DNA of 64,000 nucleotides, from contig PCXK01000028.1 in NCBI GenBank assembly GCA_002787635.1, positions 57,909-121,908 of the forward strand, given 5' to 3'. Every line of letters starts with the position of its first letter. Within the stretch, counting starts at the first letter, position 1. Made by a program: the position numbers and the translations under genes. Below are positions 45,254 through 53,668 of the stretch, one piece after another. The notes below the pieces were generated by a model. It had not been told where the DNA came from. It saw nothing but the letters and a program-made list of their open reading frames with translations, and made no database searches. Source of the DNA: Alphaproteobacteria bacterium CG11_big_fil_rev_8_21_14_0_20_39_49 (GTDB lineage: Bacteria; Pseudomonadota; Alphaproteobacteria; Rickettsiales; UBA6187).

Positions 45254-45822
45254 TTTTTTACCAATTTTAAAAAATTAGCCAAAATGTCATGCCCATGCTC
45301 CGAGGCAATGCTTTCAGGGTGGAACTGCACACCGTAAATATCATAATCCTTATGCTGCAAAGCCATTACCAGACCGTCATCACTTTGTGCGGTTATTTCC
45401 AGACAATCGGGGAAGCTATCACGCTCAACAACCAGTGAATGATATCTGGTTGCCTTAAGAGGGCTTTTTATTCCTTCAAATATACCTTTTGCATTATGCT
45501 TTATGTTGCTGACCTTGCCATGCACAGGCTCAACCCTTACTATTTTGCCTCCAAAAACCTGACCTATAGCTTCATGCCCCAAACATACTCCGAAGATAGG
45601 CAACTTGCCGGCTGCTTTTTTTATTAACTCGGGACATATACCAGATTCATTGGGAGTGCATGGTCCGGGAGAAATAACAATACCTTTTATAGTATCGTCA
45701 TTTAATATTTCATCTACTGTCAAAGCATCATTACGCACAACCTTAACTTCAACGCCTAATTCGCTGATATAATGATACAAATTATACGTAAAGCTATCAT
45801 AATTATCTATTAAAATAATCAT
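45250..45822 (-). CDS. trpG: Anthranilate synthase glutamine amidotransferase subunit
   Basis: The ATG at 45820-45822 (MIILIDNYDSFTYNL) is chosen: it fits the family and has AAAGGGA upstream within the trpE end. The 190-residue class I amidotransferase has its catalytic Cys in FGVCLGHEAIGQ (C80) and His/Glu in FHPESIASEHG. SPGPCTPNESGICPEL is the typical early block. It supplies ammonia to TrpE and may also serve PabB. The start is 1 bp after the trpE stop. Confidence 0.96.
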   Translation of the reverse strand: MIILIDNYDSFTYNLYHYISELGVEVKVVRNDALTVDEILNDDTIKGIVISPGPCTPNESGICPELIKKAAGKLPIFGVCLGHEAIGQVFGGKIVRVEPVHGKVSNIKHNAKGIFEGIKSPLKATRYHSLVVERDSFPDCLEITAQSDDGLVMALQHKDYDIYGVQFHPESIASEHGHDILANFLKLVKK

Positions 45823-45823
45823 A

Positions 45824-47326
45824 TTACCAATCCCTTTTCGCAACTTCTTCAGCCGCCCTTATCAATGCCATCGCTTTATTGCAGCTTTCCTGATATTCAG
45901 CCTCAGGGTCACTATCGGCAACAACGCCGCCACCTGCCTGAACATACAACTTATCGTCTTTTGCCAAACCTGTCCTGAGCGTAATACACATATCAACATC
46001 ACCGTTAGACGAAAAGAAGCCCACGCCTCCGGCATAAAAGCTACGCTTTACATTTTCCAGTTCGTCAATTATTTCCATAGCCCTTATCTTAGGCGCACCT
46101 GAAACAGTACCGACGGGAAACCCTGCTATCACTGCATCTAAGGCATCTATATTTTTTTTCACTTTGCCTTCGACCTTTGATACTATATGCATTACATGCG
46201 AATAATATTCTATAACCATATTTTCAGTAACCTTAACAGTACCTATACCCGATACCCTGCCTACATCATTGCGACCAAGGTCTATCAACATCAAATGTTC
46301 GGCAAGCTCCTTTTCGTCAGATAGTAAGTCTTTCGCTAATTTCTCATCTTCGATTTTGTCGGCACCTCTTTTTCTGGTTCCTGCAATCGGTCTGACCGTT
46401 ATTTTTCCGTCACTCATTTTTACCAGAATTTCAGGACTTGAACCTATCAGCGAGAAGTCGCCCATTTTTAAATAAAATGAATATGGCGAAGGGTTCACAC
46501 TTCTTAAAACACGGTATAGTGAAAGCGAATCATAAGGAAAATCAATAGTAAATCTTTGCGAAGGCACTACTTGGAATATATCACCTGCCATAATATATTC
46601 TTTAGCCTTATTTACCATTTCATGATATTCTTCCCTTGAAATATTACTGCTGATATTAAGTTTTTTATCTTGCAATTTGACATCGGCATTTTTCAAATAG
46701 TCTAAACTTAAATTGGTATTTATAAGCTTCTTTACCGTATCTAAAATATGCCCCTCGGCTATTTTGTATGCATCTTCGGCACTATCGCATGAATTAAACA
46801 CCGGAGCCGCAATTATCATGGAATCATTTACCGAATCAAACACTATAACTATCTGCGGTCTTATGAATAAAGCCTCAGGAACACCGATAGCATCTTCATT
46901 GCTGTCAGGCAGCTTTTCCATATACCTGACCATATCATAACCCATAAAACCGAATATGCCTGACGACATAGGAGGCAAGCCTTTGGGGATATGAAGCTGT
47001 GATTCTTTGATATAATTTCTAAATGACAAAAATACATCGCTTCCGTCATCAACAAACGCATTTTTATCCGATGGATTTGTGTTTATTTGCGGCAGACCGT
47101 CAACACACCTCCAGATGCTATCAGGTGACATAACGATAAACGAATACCTGCCACGGCTTCTTCCCTGCTCTACAGACTCGAACAGACCGAAATATTCTTC
47201 ACCTTTTAGCTTCAGGGCAACGGAAACAGGAGTTTCAATATCGCAGGAAAGTTTAGTCCAGACAACGTTACCTGTATTTTTATTATAGTTTTGCACAAAT
47301 TCTGCAATAGCAGGTAGTATCTTCAT
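45824..47326 (-). CDS. trpE: Anthranilate synthase component I
   Basis: The 500 residues match TrpE: the feedback-site region near the N-terminus (FLLFESVEQG-like GLFESVEQGRSRGRYSF), the chorismate-binding core AKEYIMAGDIFQVVPSQRF, SPYSFYLKMGDFSLIGSSPEILVK, RPIAGTRKRG, and ending FPVGTVSGAPKIRAMEII with YVQAGGGVVADSDPEAEYQE. It makes anthranilate from chorismate. It starts 1 bp after the ppiD stop, so the trp genes are probably transcribed with ppiD. No leader peptide or attenuator is seen. Confidence 0.97.
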   Translation of the reverse strand: MKILPAIAEFVQNYNKNTGNVVWTKLSCDIETPVSVALKLKGEEYFGLFESVEQGRSRGRYSFIVMSPDSIWRCVDGLPQINTNPSDKNAFVDDGSDVFLSFRNYIKESQLHIPKGLPPMSSGIFGFMGYDMVRYMEKLPDSNEDAIGVPEALFIRPQIVIVFDSVNDSMIIAAPVFNSCDSAEDAYKIAEGHILDTVKKLINTNLSLDYLKNADVKLQDKKLNISSNISREEYHEMVNKAKEYIMAGDIFQVVPSQRFTIDFPYDSLSLYRVLRSVNPSPYSFYLKMGDFSLIGSSPEILVKMSDGKITVRPIAGTRKRGADKIEDEKLAKDLLSDEKELAEHLMLIDLGRNDVGRVSGIGTVKVTENMVIEYYSHVMHIVSKVEGKVKKNIDALDAVIAGFPVGTVSGAPKIRAMEIIDELENVKRSFYAGGVGFFSSNGDVDMCITLRTGLAKDDKLYVQAGGGVVADSDPEAEYQESCNKAMALIRAAEEVAKRDW

Positions 47327-47327
47327 A

Positions 47328-49202
47328 TTATAAACTTAACGAATTCAACATATTCTCATTTTTTTCCACAGGGTATTGTTTTCTAAGGAAATAATTATAC
47401 TGCCTCAATATATCGTCGGTAAAATCCCTTTTCAGGCTTTCCTCAAGATTAGCCAGCTTACCTTTATCTACTTGAGAGTCTTTAATATCGGCTAATTTTC
47501 CTATTACATACTCACCCTTATCCGATAAATAATAAGATGTGGATTCACCTTTTTTCAAACCGAACAACTCAAGTGATAGCTGCGTAGGAACACCACTTTT
47601 ATCATCAAGGAAAGCTTCAGGTGAAGGTCTCTTTATCTCATCGGACATCTTGAATTTCAGCCCCATGGACGAAGCCAGTTCTTTAGGGTCTTTTCCGTCT
47701 TTTATTTCTATAGCAACCTGCTCGGCAACCGCCATTAGCTTCTTGCGTTTTTGAGATTCTTTCCATAAGGTTGTCACGGTTCCTTTTACCTCATCGAGTG
47801 CTTTAACCCTTTTAGGAACTACATTATCAACCCTCACCAGAACATATGTAGAATTATCGGGAAGCAGGGTCATAGACGAAACTTCGCCCGACTCAACCGA
47901 AAACGCAACATCGGCAAGTGTCTGCGGATCAGCTATATCGGTCAACGGCTTGCCCGAAGACCCCTGAGCGTTAGAGTTGATTGAAGGAATGCTATGTATA
48001 ACCAGATCGAATTTTTTAGCTATGTCCTCCAACTTGTTACCGGCGGCAAGCTCATCTTCTATTTTCATTGAAGACTGCTCGAATATCTCCGCCGCCTTAA
48101 CATCTTTTAAATAATCCTCTATTTCCATACGAGCCTCATCAAAAGGCACGGCTTGAGGCTCAGATACTTTATTAACCGTGAATATATGCCACCCAAGATC
48201 GGTGTTTATAGGCTGACTATACTGCCCCACTTCCAGATCGAAAACAGCTACAACCACCTCTTCGGGCAGCTCGTCATGGCTGACGTCACCAAGTTCTATC
48301 TTTTTATCATCATACAGGGACACCTTGCCTTCGTTTATTTCCTCAAGGGCTTTTTGTGCATCTTCCTCTTTTTCAAAAAGATACTGTACAACATCTCTTT
48401 TCTCAGGCTCGGTGAATGATTCTATATTATCGTCATATTCCGCTTTCATAGCTTCTTCGCTGACCTGAACGGAGTTTTTAACATCTTCATAGCCGTATGT
48501 CAGATAAGTAACCGCTCTGTTTTCAGGAACGGCGAAACTAGCAGTATTATCCTGATAATACTGAATAAGGTCGGCTTCCGAAGGCTCCTCCACCTCCTTA
48601 ACATAATCAGTCGGAATATAGACTAGCTCGGCAGTGCGATACTCATTGCGATACCTATATAATGTTTTAGCGGTATTTCTCATAGATGAAGGCGATATGG
48701 CAAGAGTGTCAACTAAAATACCTATTGCCGCCTCATCTTTGATATCCTTAACATACTGTTTTTCATTAAGACCGTTATATTGCAAAGCCATTTTAAAGTT
48801 TTCTGGGTTAAACTTACCCGACTCATCGTAAAAAGCACTTTCCCTTGCTATAATATCCCTGACCACATTATCGCCGACCCTCAAATTTAGCTCACCGACC
48901 CTTAACCTTATAAGCTTGTTATCGACCATCTGGTCAAGAACCCTTTTTTTAACATCAAATTGTTGCATAAGTTCGGGAGTAATCGTTCTGCCTAATATCT
49001 GCTGAAAACGGCTGATTTCCCTCTGCAAGGAGTTGTAATATTCTTCATAACCGATTTTTTCGTCACCGACTTTAGCTATAGTCGTGCTGCTACCACCTCT
49101 AAATACGTCTCCTACTCCCCAGACAACAAAACTCAGGGCAAGAATACCGAGCAATAATTTTACAAAAATATTTTGAGAACCTTTTCTCATAGCTTCAAGC
49201 AT
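47328..49202 (-). CDS. ppiD: Periplasmic folding chaperone / peptidyl-prolyl isomerase PpiD
   Basis: The 624 residues have an N-terminal membrane anchor (about 12-35, FVKLLLGILALSFVVWGVGDVF) and a SurA-N-like chaperone region with KVGDEKIGYEEYYNSLQ. A parvulin domain lies at about 250-360 (DVVQYLFEKEEDAQKALEEI, LGDVSHDELPEEVVVAVFDLEVGQYSQPI, GWHIFTVNKV). It should act at the periplasmic side of the Sec translocon. The parvulin domain is somewhat diverged. PpiD before trpE is a common alphaproteobacterial order. Confidence 0.93.
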   Translation of the reverse strand: MLEAMRKGSQNIFVKLLLGILALSFVVWGVGDVFRGGSSTTIAKVGDEKIGYEEYYNSLQREISRFQQILGRTITPELMQQFDVKKRVLDQMVDNKLIRLRVGELNLRVGDNVVRDIIARESAFYDESGKFNPENFKMALQYNGLNEKQYVKDIKDEAAIGILVDTLAISPSSMRNTAKTLYRYRNEYRTAELVYIPTDYVKEVEEPSEADLIQYYQDNTASFAVPENRAVTYLTYGYEDVKNSVQVSEEAMKAEYDDNIESFTEPEKRDVVQYLFEKEEDAQKALEEINEGKVSLYDDKKIELGDVSHDELPEEVVVAVFDLEVGQYSQPINTDLGWHIFTVNKVSEPQAVPFDEARMEIEDYLKDVKAAEIFEQSSMKIEDELAAGNKLEDIAKKFDLVIHSIPSINSNAQGSSGKPLTDIADPQTLADVAFSVESGEVSSMTLLPDNSTYVLVRVDNVVPKRVKALDEVKGTVTTLWKESQKRKKLMAVAEQVAIEIKDGKDPKELASSMGLKFKMSDEIKRPSPEAFLDDKSGVPTQLSLELFGLKKGESTSYYLSDKGEYVIGKLADIKDSQVDKGKLANLEESLKRDFTDDILRQYNYFLRKQYPVEKNENMLNSLSL

Positions 49203-49359
49203 AGCAACAACCTATTATGACTTTAATATAAGCATCAAATAATAGTCACCGATTGCAATTAAAACAACAATGAATTTAAATAATTTGCTATTATTGATTT
49301 TTTTTATATAAGAGTTATGAATGTTTAATATTGTTCAATCATAAAAAAGCATCTGTAGT

Positions 49360-50133
49360 ATGACAAAGAAAAACAAAAACATCCGAGAATACCCTATAAT
49401 AATTGCCAATTGGAAGATGAACGGGCTTTTGCGTGAAAGTATGCAGAACTTCAAACAACTAAGGGCAAAGATAAATGATAGTTTAATCGGCTGTGAAATA
49501 GTAATATGCCCTCCTTACACTTTACTGCGTGATTTTGCGGAAAAAATTCCGGGAACAGGCATAAAGCTCGGTGCACAAAACTGTCATGATAAGCTTGAAG
49601 GGGCTTACACAGGCTCTATCAGTGCGAAAATGATTCGTGATATGACCTGTGAATATGTAATCGTAGGGCATTCTGAAAGAAGAACCACAAGGAACGAGGG
49701 AAGCGAACTGGTACGCAACAAAGCTGAAATTTCTCATAGCCAGAAGCTTAATACCATTATTTGCGTTGGTGAAACCCTGTATGAAAGACAGAACGACCTT
49801 GCAAAAATAGTGGTGCGTGAGCAGGTTTTGCACTCAATACCGAAAAGCTCAACCGCTGAAAACACCATAATTGCATACGAGCCTGTGTGGGCTATAGGTA
49901 CGGGCAAGACTCCTACGGAAGAGCAAATTGAGGAAATGCATAATTACATAGCACATGTAATAAATGAGGAACTAAAACAATTTGAAAATCAGCCAAGAAT
50001 CGTGTATGGTGGCTCCACTAGCTCACAAAATGCACGTTCAATACTATCTGTTCCCAGTGTTGACGGTCTTCTGGTGGGCAAAGCCTGCCTTGATCCTGAT
50101 GAATTCTGGAAGATTATTGAGGCTACAGGCTAA
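49360..50133 (+). CDS. tpiA: Triosephosphate isomerase
   Basis: The 257 residues have the complete active site: IIANWKMNG with the catalytic Lys (K19), VIVGHSERR with the electrophilic His, AYEPVWAIGTGKTPT with the catalytic Glu, and YGGSTSSQNA / DGLLVGKACL for phosphate binding. It interconverts DHAP and glyceraldehyde-3-phosphate, linking to the class I aldolase here. A charged N-terminal stretch of about 10 residues is extra. It is followed by secG after 28 bp. Confidence 0.97.
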   Translation: MTKKNKNIREYPIIIANWKMNGLLRESMQNFKQLRAKINDSLIGCEIVICPPYTLLRDFAEKIPGTGIKLGAQNCHDKLEGAYTGSISAKMIRDMTCEYVIVGHSERRTTRNEGSELVRNKAEISHSQKLNTIICVGETLYERQNDLAKIVVREQVLHSIPKSSTAENTIIAYEPVWAIGTGKTPTEEQIEEMHNYIAHVINEELKQFENQPRIVYGGSTSSQNARSILSVPSVDGLLVGKACLDPDEFWKIIEATG

Positions 50134-50161
50134 ATATATAATAAATTTAAGGAACACTAGA

Positions 50162-50518
50162 ATGTCAGAAATGTTACATATATTACTTGTGGTGCAAGTT
50201 ATAATAGCCGTTTCAATGATATGCGTAATTTTGCTTCAACGCAGTTCAAGTGACGGTTTATCAGGTCTAAGCGGCGGTAGCGGAGGCGGAAATTCATTGG
50301 TGTCTGGAAGGGCATCGGCAAACATGCTCACAAAAACCACCGCTTACTTAGCTGTAGCTTTTATGGCTAACAGCCTTGCTATGGCAACTATAACAGCCAG
50401 AGGCACAAAAACCGTAGACAGGGTTATTGAAAACATCTCAACAGAAAATAATGCTTCTGATATCGGCGAATCGGGCGAAGTTAAAGAAATCGAGCCTACC
50501 GTACCGGTATCCGAATAA
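50162..50518 (+). CDS. secG: Protein translocase subunit SecG
   Basis: The ATG at 50162 with AAGGA 9-10 bases upstream gives 118 residues; the longer frame that opens inside tpiA is not used. There are two membrane segments (about 6-26 and 57-77) and the SecG patterns VSMICVILLQRSSSDGLSG and LTKTTAYLAVAFMANSLAMA. It assists SecYE-mediated export. The C-terminal 35 residues are acidic and variable, as usual for SecG. Confidence 0.95.
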   Translation: MSEMLHILLVVQVIIAVSMICVILLQRSSSDGLSGLSGGSGGGNSLVSGRASANMLTKTTAYLAVAFMANSLAMATITARGTKTVDRVIENISTENNASDIGESGEVKEIEPTVPVSE

Positions 50519-50525
50519 ACTTTTT

Positions 50526-50664
50526 CGGAATTGTACGTTTAATGGTTGGGTCGTTAAAATTAGTTGTTTTTGTCATGCTGAACTTGTTTCAGCATATCAC
50601 ACATGGACACAAGACCCTGAACAAGTTCATCGGTGACACATCAACCATTAAACGTACAATTCCG
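50526..50664. repeat. MITE-like element with perfect 23-bp terminal inverted repeats
   Basis: The ends at 50526-50548 and 50642-50664 are exact inverted copies beginning CGGAATTGTACGTTTAATGG. The 139-bp element contains GTTTTTGTCATGCTGAACTTG and TTTCAGCAT, with a partial inverse GAACAAGTTCATCGGTGACA. It is the clearest copy of the type at 2890-3152. It begins 7 bp past the secG stop and may also terminate transcription ahead of pyrG. Confidence 0.9.
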
Positions 50665-50770
50665 AACTTTTTTATTATAACATAAAAAAATAGTTTATTA
50701 TTATTGATTTTATTGCCTTATTTTGTAGTATGCAGCAACAATTTTACTAATGCTTCTTTAAGTTTAGGAT

Positions 50771-52402
50771 ATGGCAAAATTTATATTCATTACAGGCGGT
50801 GTAGTTTCCTCTTTGGGTAAAGGGCTGGCATCTGCCAGTCTTGCTGCTGCTTTGCAATCAAGAGGGTACACTGTTCGCTTACGTAAACTTGACCCGTATC
50901 TGAATGTCGACCCCGGAACAATGAGTCCCATACAGCATGGTGAGGTGTACGTTACCGACGATGGGGCGGAGACCGACCTTGACCTTGGTCACTACGAAAG
51001 ATTTACGGACGTTGTGGCTCGCAAGGGCGACAATATCACGACCGGTCAAATATATTCCAAACTAATCGCAAAAGAACGTAGAGGCGAGTACTTAGGCGGA
51101 ACTGTTCAAGTAATACCTCATGTTACCGACCTGATAAAAGAATTTATTTTAAGTGACACAGATGATACGGATTTCGTACTTTGTGAAATAGGCGGAACTG
51201 TAGGAGATATAGAAGGTCTGCCGTTCTTTGAATCTATCCGTCAGCTTGGCTATCAGCTTGGTAAAGACAAGACTATATTTGTCCATTTAACACTGGTTCC
51301 TTATATTCCGGCAGCAAAGGAGCTTAAAACAAAGCCCACCCAACACTCTGTAAAGGAATTACGCCAGATAGGTATTCAACCTGATATATTATTATGCCGT
51401 GCCGATAGGGAGATACCCGAGAGCGAGCGTAAAAAAATAGCGTTATTTTGTAACATAAAAGAAGAATGCGTAATACAGGGGCTTGATGTTAAGAGTATCT
51501 ACCAAGTCCCTATAAAATATCACGAAGAAGGTTTTGACAATCAGATTCTCATGCATTTTAATATGCCGCATGACAAGAAAGCTAACTTGAAAAAATGGGA
51601 AAAACTTGTCGAAAACGACCTATCCGCAACTGAAGAAATACATGTTGCTATAGTCGGTAAGTATATAAAACTAACCGAAGCATATAAATCTATAATAGAA
51701 TCCCTGCATCACGCTGCAATGGCAAATGAAGTTAACGTTAAGATACACTGGATAAACTCCAGACGCTTCTCTGCCGACATGGCTGCTAAAAAACTACCTT
51801 CAATGGACGCTATCCTTGTTCCGGGCGGATTCGGTGAGGACGGCGTTAAAGGTGAATTGAACGCTATAACATACGCAAGAACTAATAACGTACCGTATTT
51901 GGGGATTTGCAGGGGTATGCAGCTAAGCGTTATAGAAGCTGCTCGCAACCTTGCAGGCTTAAAAAATGCCGATACATCGGAGTTTAACGAGACGGAACAC
52001 ACCGTAGTCGGTCTTATGACGGAGTGGTTCAACGGCGAAAAACAAGAAACACGCAATAAAAACGGTGATTTGGGCGGCACAATGAGGCTAGGCTCTTATC
52101 CTTGCAAATTAGTGCCGAACTCACTGGCTAGGAATGTGTACGGCAAAGCCAATATTGAAGAACGACACAGACACCGCTACGAGGTAAATATAGAATATAA
52201 AGAAATTCTGGAGAAGGCGGGATTGTTATTTTCAGGCATGTCACCTGACGGCAAGTTGACTGAAATAATTGAAATACCTAAACATCCATGGTTCATAGCA
52301 GTGCAGTTCCACCCTGAATTCAAGTCACGTCCTTTTAGTCCTCACCCGTTATTTAAGGGTTTTGTTGAGGCGGCAATAAAATATAACAAAAAAAGAAAAT
52401 AA
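50771..52402 (+). CDS. pyrG: CTP synthase
   Basis: The 543 residues have the N-terminal amidoligase domain ([50 protein letters not shown], and [21 protein letters not shown]) and a C-terminal glutaminase domain with [13 protein letters not shown], the Cys in [11 protein letters not shown] and the His in [12 protein letters not shown]. It converts UTP to CTP. GICRGMQ carries Arg where most members have Leu. kdsA starts 1 bp after the stop. Confidence 0.98.
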   Translation: MAKFIFITGGVVSSLGKGLASASLAAALQSRGYTVRLRKLDPYLNVDPGTMSPIQHGEVYVTDDGAETDLDLGHYERFTDVVARKGDNITTGQIYSKLIAKERRGEYLGGTVQVIPHVTDLIKEFILSDTDDTDFVLCEIGGTVGDIEGLPFFESIRQLGYQLGKDKTIFVHLTLVPYIPAAKELKTKPTQHSVKELRQIGIQPDILLCRADREIPESERKKIALFCNIKEECVIQGLDVKSIYQVPIKYHEEGFDNQILMHFNMPHDKKANLKKWEKLVENDLSATEEIHVAIVGKYIKLTEAYKSIIESLHHAAMANEVNVKIHWINSRRFSADMAAKKLPSMDAILVPGGFGEDGVKGELNAITYARTNNVPYLGICRGMQLSVIEAARNLAGLKNADTSEFNETEHTVVGLMTEWFNGEKQETRNKNGDLGGTMRLGSYPCKLVPNSLARNVYGKANIEERHRHRYEVNIEYKEILEKAGLLFSGMSPDGKLTEIIEIPKHPWFIAVQFHPEFKSRPFSPHPLFKGFVEAAIKYNKKRK

Positions 52403-52403
52403 A

Positions 52404-53231
52404 ATGACCGAATCAAAACATATAAAAGTAAATAATATCAAGGTCGGTAACGACCTGCCATTTACATTGATTGCCGGACCTTGTCAGATGGAATCCCGTG
52501 ACCACGCCCTGATGATGGCAGAAAAACTTACAAAAATAACTCAAAAGCTTAATATTCCGTTCATATATAAATCGTCTTTTGATAAGGCAAACCGCACAAG
52601 CCTGAACAGTAAACGCGGAATCGGTCTTAAAAACGCATTACCGATATTTAAAGAGATAAAAGAAACATTTGGCTGCCCTACCCTGACCGATATCCACAAT
52701 GAAGAACAATGCGGCTTAATTGACGGTTCGGTAGATGTATTGCAAATACCTGCTTTTTTATGCCGTCAAACCGACTTATTAATAGCTGCGGCTAAAACGG
52801 GTAAGGTTATAAACATAAAAAAAGGGCAGTTCTTAGCCCCTTGGGATATGAAGAATGTAGCGGCTAAAGTATCAGATTCGGGCAATGATAATATTATCCT
52901 GACCGATAGGGGTACTTGCTTTGGCTATAATACGCTTATATCCGATATGAGAGGGCTTGCAACAATGTCTGAAACCGGATATCCGGTAATTATCGACGCA
53001 ACCCACTCCATACAGCAACCCGGTGGTCAGGGAGGCACATCGGGAGGTCAGAGGGAGTTTGTTCCGGTTATATCAAGAGCCGCAATAGCGGTAGGAATAG
53101 CAGGTACATTTATGGAAGTACATCAGGATCCTGATAACGCACCATCTGACGGACCTTGCATGGTTATAATGCACGAACTGGAAGAAATCCTTAAAAAACT
53201 TGTAGAAATAGACTCTGTAGTTAAGAACTAA
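52404..53231 (+). CDS. kdsA: 3-deoxy-D-manno-octulosonate 8-phosphate synthase
   Basis: The 275 residues match KdsA, which condenses PEP with arabinose-5-phosphate to make Kdo-8-P for the LPS inner core. [18 protein letters not shown] is near 24-41, [12 protein letters not shown] and GFCP-like [15 protein letters not shown] follow, then [14 protein letters not shown], and [24 protein letters not shown]. The Asn in [11 protein letters not shown] fits either metal-independent or metal-dependent forms. The gene implies Kdo-containing LPS. Its stop overlaps that of a convergent 52-codon lipoprotein gene. Confidence 0.97.
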   Translation: MTESKHIKVNNIKVGNDLPFTLIAGPCQMESRDHALMMAEKLTKITQKLNIPFIYKSSFDKANRTSLNSKRGIGLKNALPIFKEIKETFGCPTLTDIHNEEQCGLIDGSVDVLQIPAFLCRQTDLLIAAAKTGKVINIKKGQFLAPWDMKNVAAKVSDSGNDNIILTDRGTCFGYNTLISDMRGLATMSETGYPVIIDATHSIQQPGGQGGTSGGQREFVPVISRAAIAVGIAGTFMEVHQDPDNAPSDGPCMVIMHELEEILKKLVEIDSVVKN

Positions 53232-53386
53232 CCGACAGCCTGATTTTTCGGTCTTCTTTTCTGACATGGAGCATCATTATCAGTATCAGCCGATACACAA
53301 GGACTTTTCAGATCATATTTTGAGCTGTCATCTTTTGCACATGCCTGAATAAATAATAATATCAAAACCACATATATATATTTCAC
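53228..53386 (-). CDS. Small lipoprotein (52 residues) downstream of the VirB6 array
   Basis: A GTG at 53384-53386, preceded by CGGGG 6-7 bases upstream, opens a 52-codon frame. The product starts [20 protein letters not shown], a short hydrophobic signal with lipobox IQAC (Cys16), followed by a polar stretch with two more Cys ([18 protein letters not shown]) and a basic end. It is on the same strand as the three VirB6-like genes and follows them after about 280 bp. VirB7 proteins of type IV systems are lipoproteins of just this size that often use a Cys for disulfide bonding, so a VirB7-like role is possible but unproven. A simple entericidin-like or orphan lipoprotein is the alternative. 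Confidence 0.6.
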   Translation of the reverse strand: MKYIYVVLILLFIQACAKDDSSKYDLKSPCVSADTDNDAPCQKRRPKNQAVG

Positions 53387-53578
53387 GAAATACCCCGACT
53401 GAAATTAAGAAGATGTCTATATGATATAAATTTAAGCGACAAAGTCAAATATACAATTAATTAACTTGATATAAATTTACAAAATCAGGAAATATAGTAA
53501 ATTAAATTTACACATATTTGTCAGAAAGAGGACAGCACATGCAGGTATAACAAATATTTGCAAGTTTCCACCCCTCAC
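53387..53578. other. AT-rich gap between the VirB6 array and the small lipoprotein gene
   Basis: No ORF or palindromic family element is seen. The stretch must carry the promoter of the small lipoprotein gene if it is not read from the VirB6 operon through the terminator region at 53579-53628. Confidence 0.35.
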
Positions 53579-53628
53579 AAAAACACTTCGTGTTTTTAAC
53601 TCTCCCTCAAGGGGAGAGTAGTTTTTTT
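53579..53628. terminator. Double hairpin after the VirB6 array
   Basis: Two stems lie side by side: AAAAACAC-TTC-GTGTTTTT (53579-53597) and ACTCTCCC-TCAAG-GGGAGAGT (53599-53619). On the minus strand, the direction of the VirB6 genes, the GC-rich stem comes first and the second ends in T5; on the plus strand the GC-rich stem is followed by T7. It probably terminates transcription in both directions. Confidence 0.7.
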
Positions 53629-53668
53629 GCCTTTTGCAGAGGTTTCTATAATTAAAACATCTCTTAGT

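Noticed and set aside
49982..50161. Longer N-terminus for SecG starting inside tpiA
   Set aside because: The first 60 residues are the out-of-frame reading of tpiA; the ATG at 50162 has a proper ribosome-binding site and a normal SecG start.
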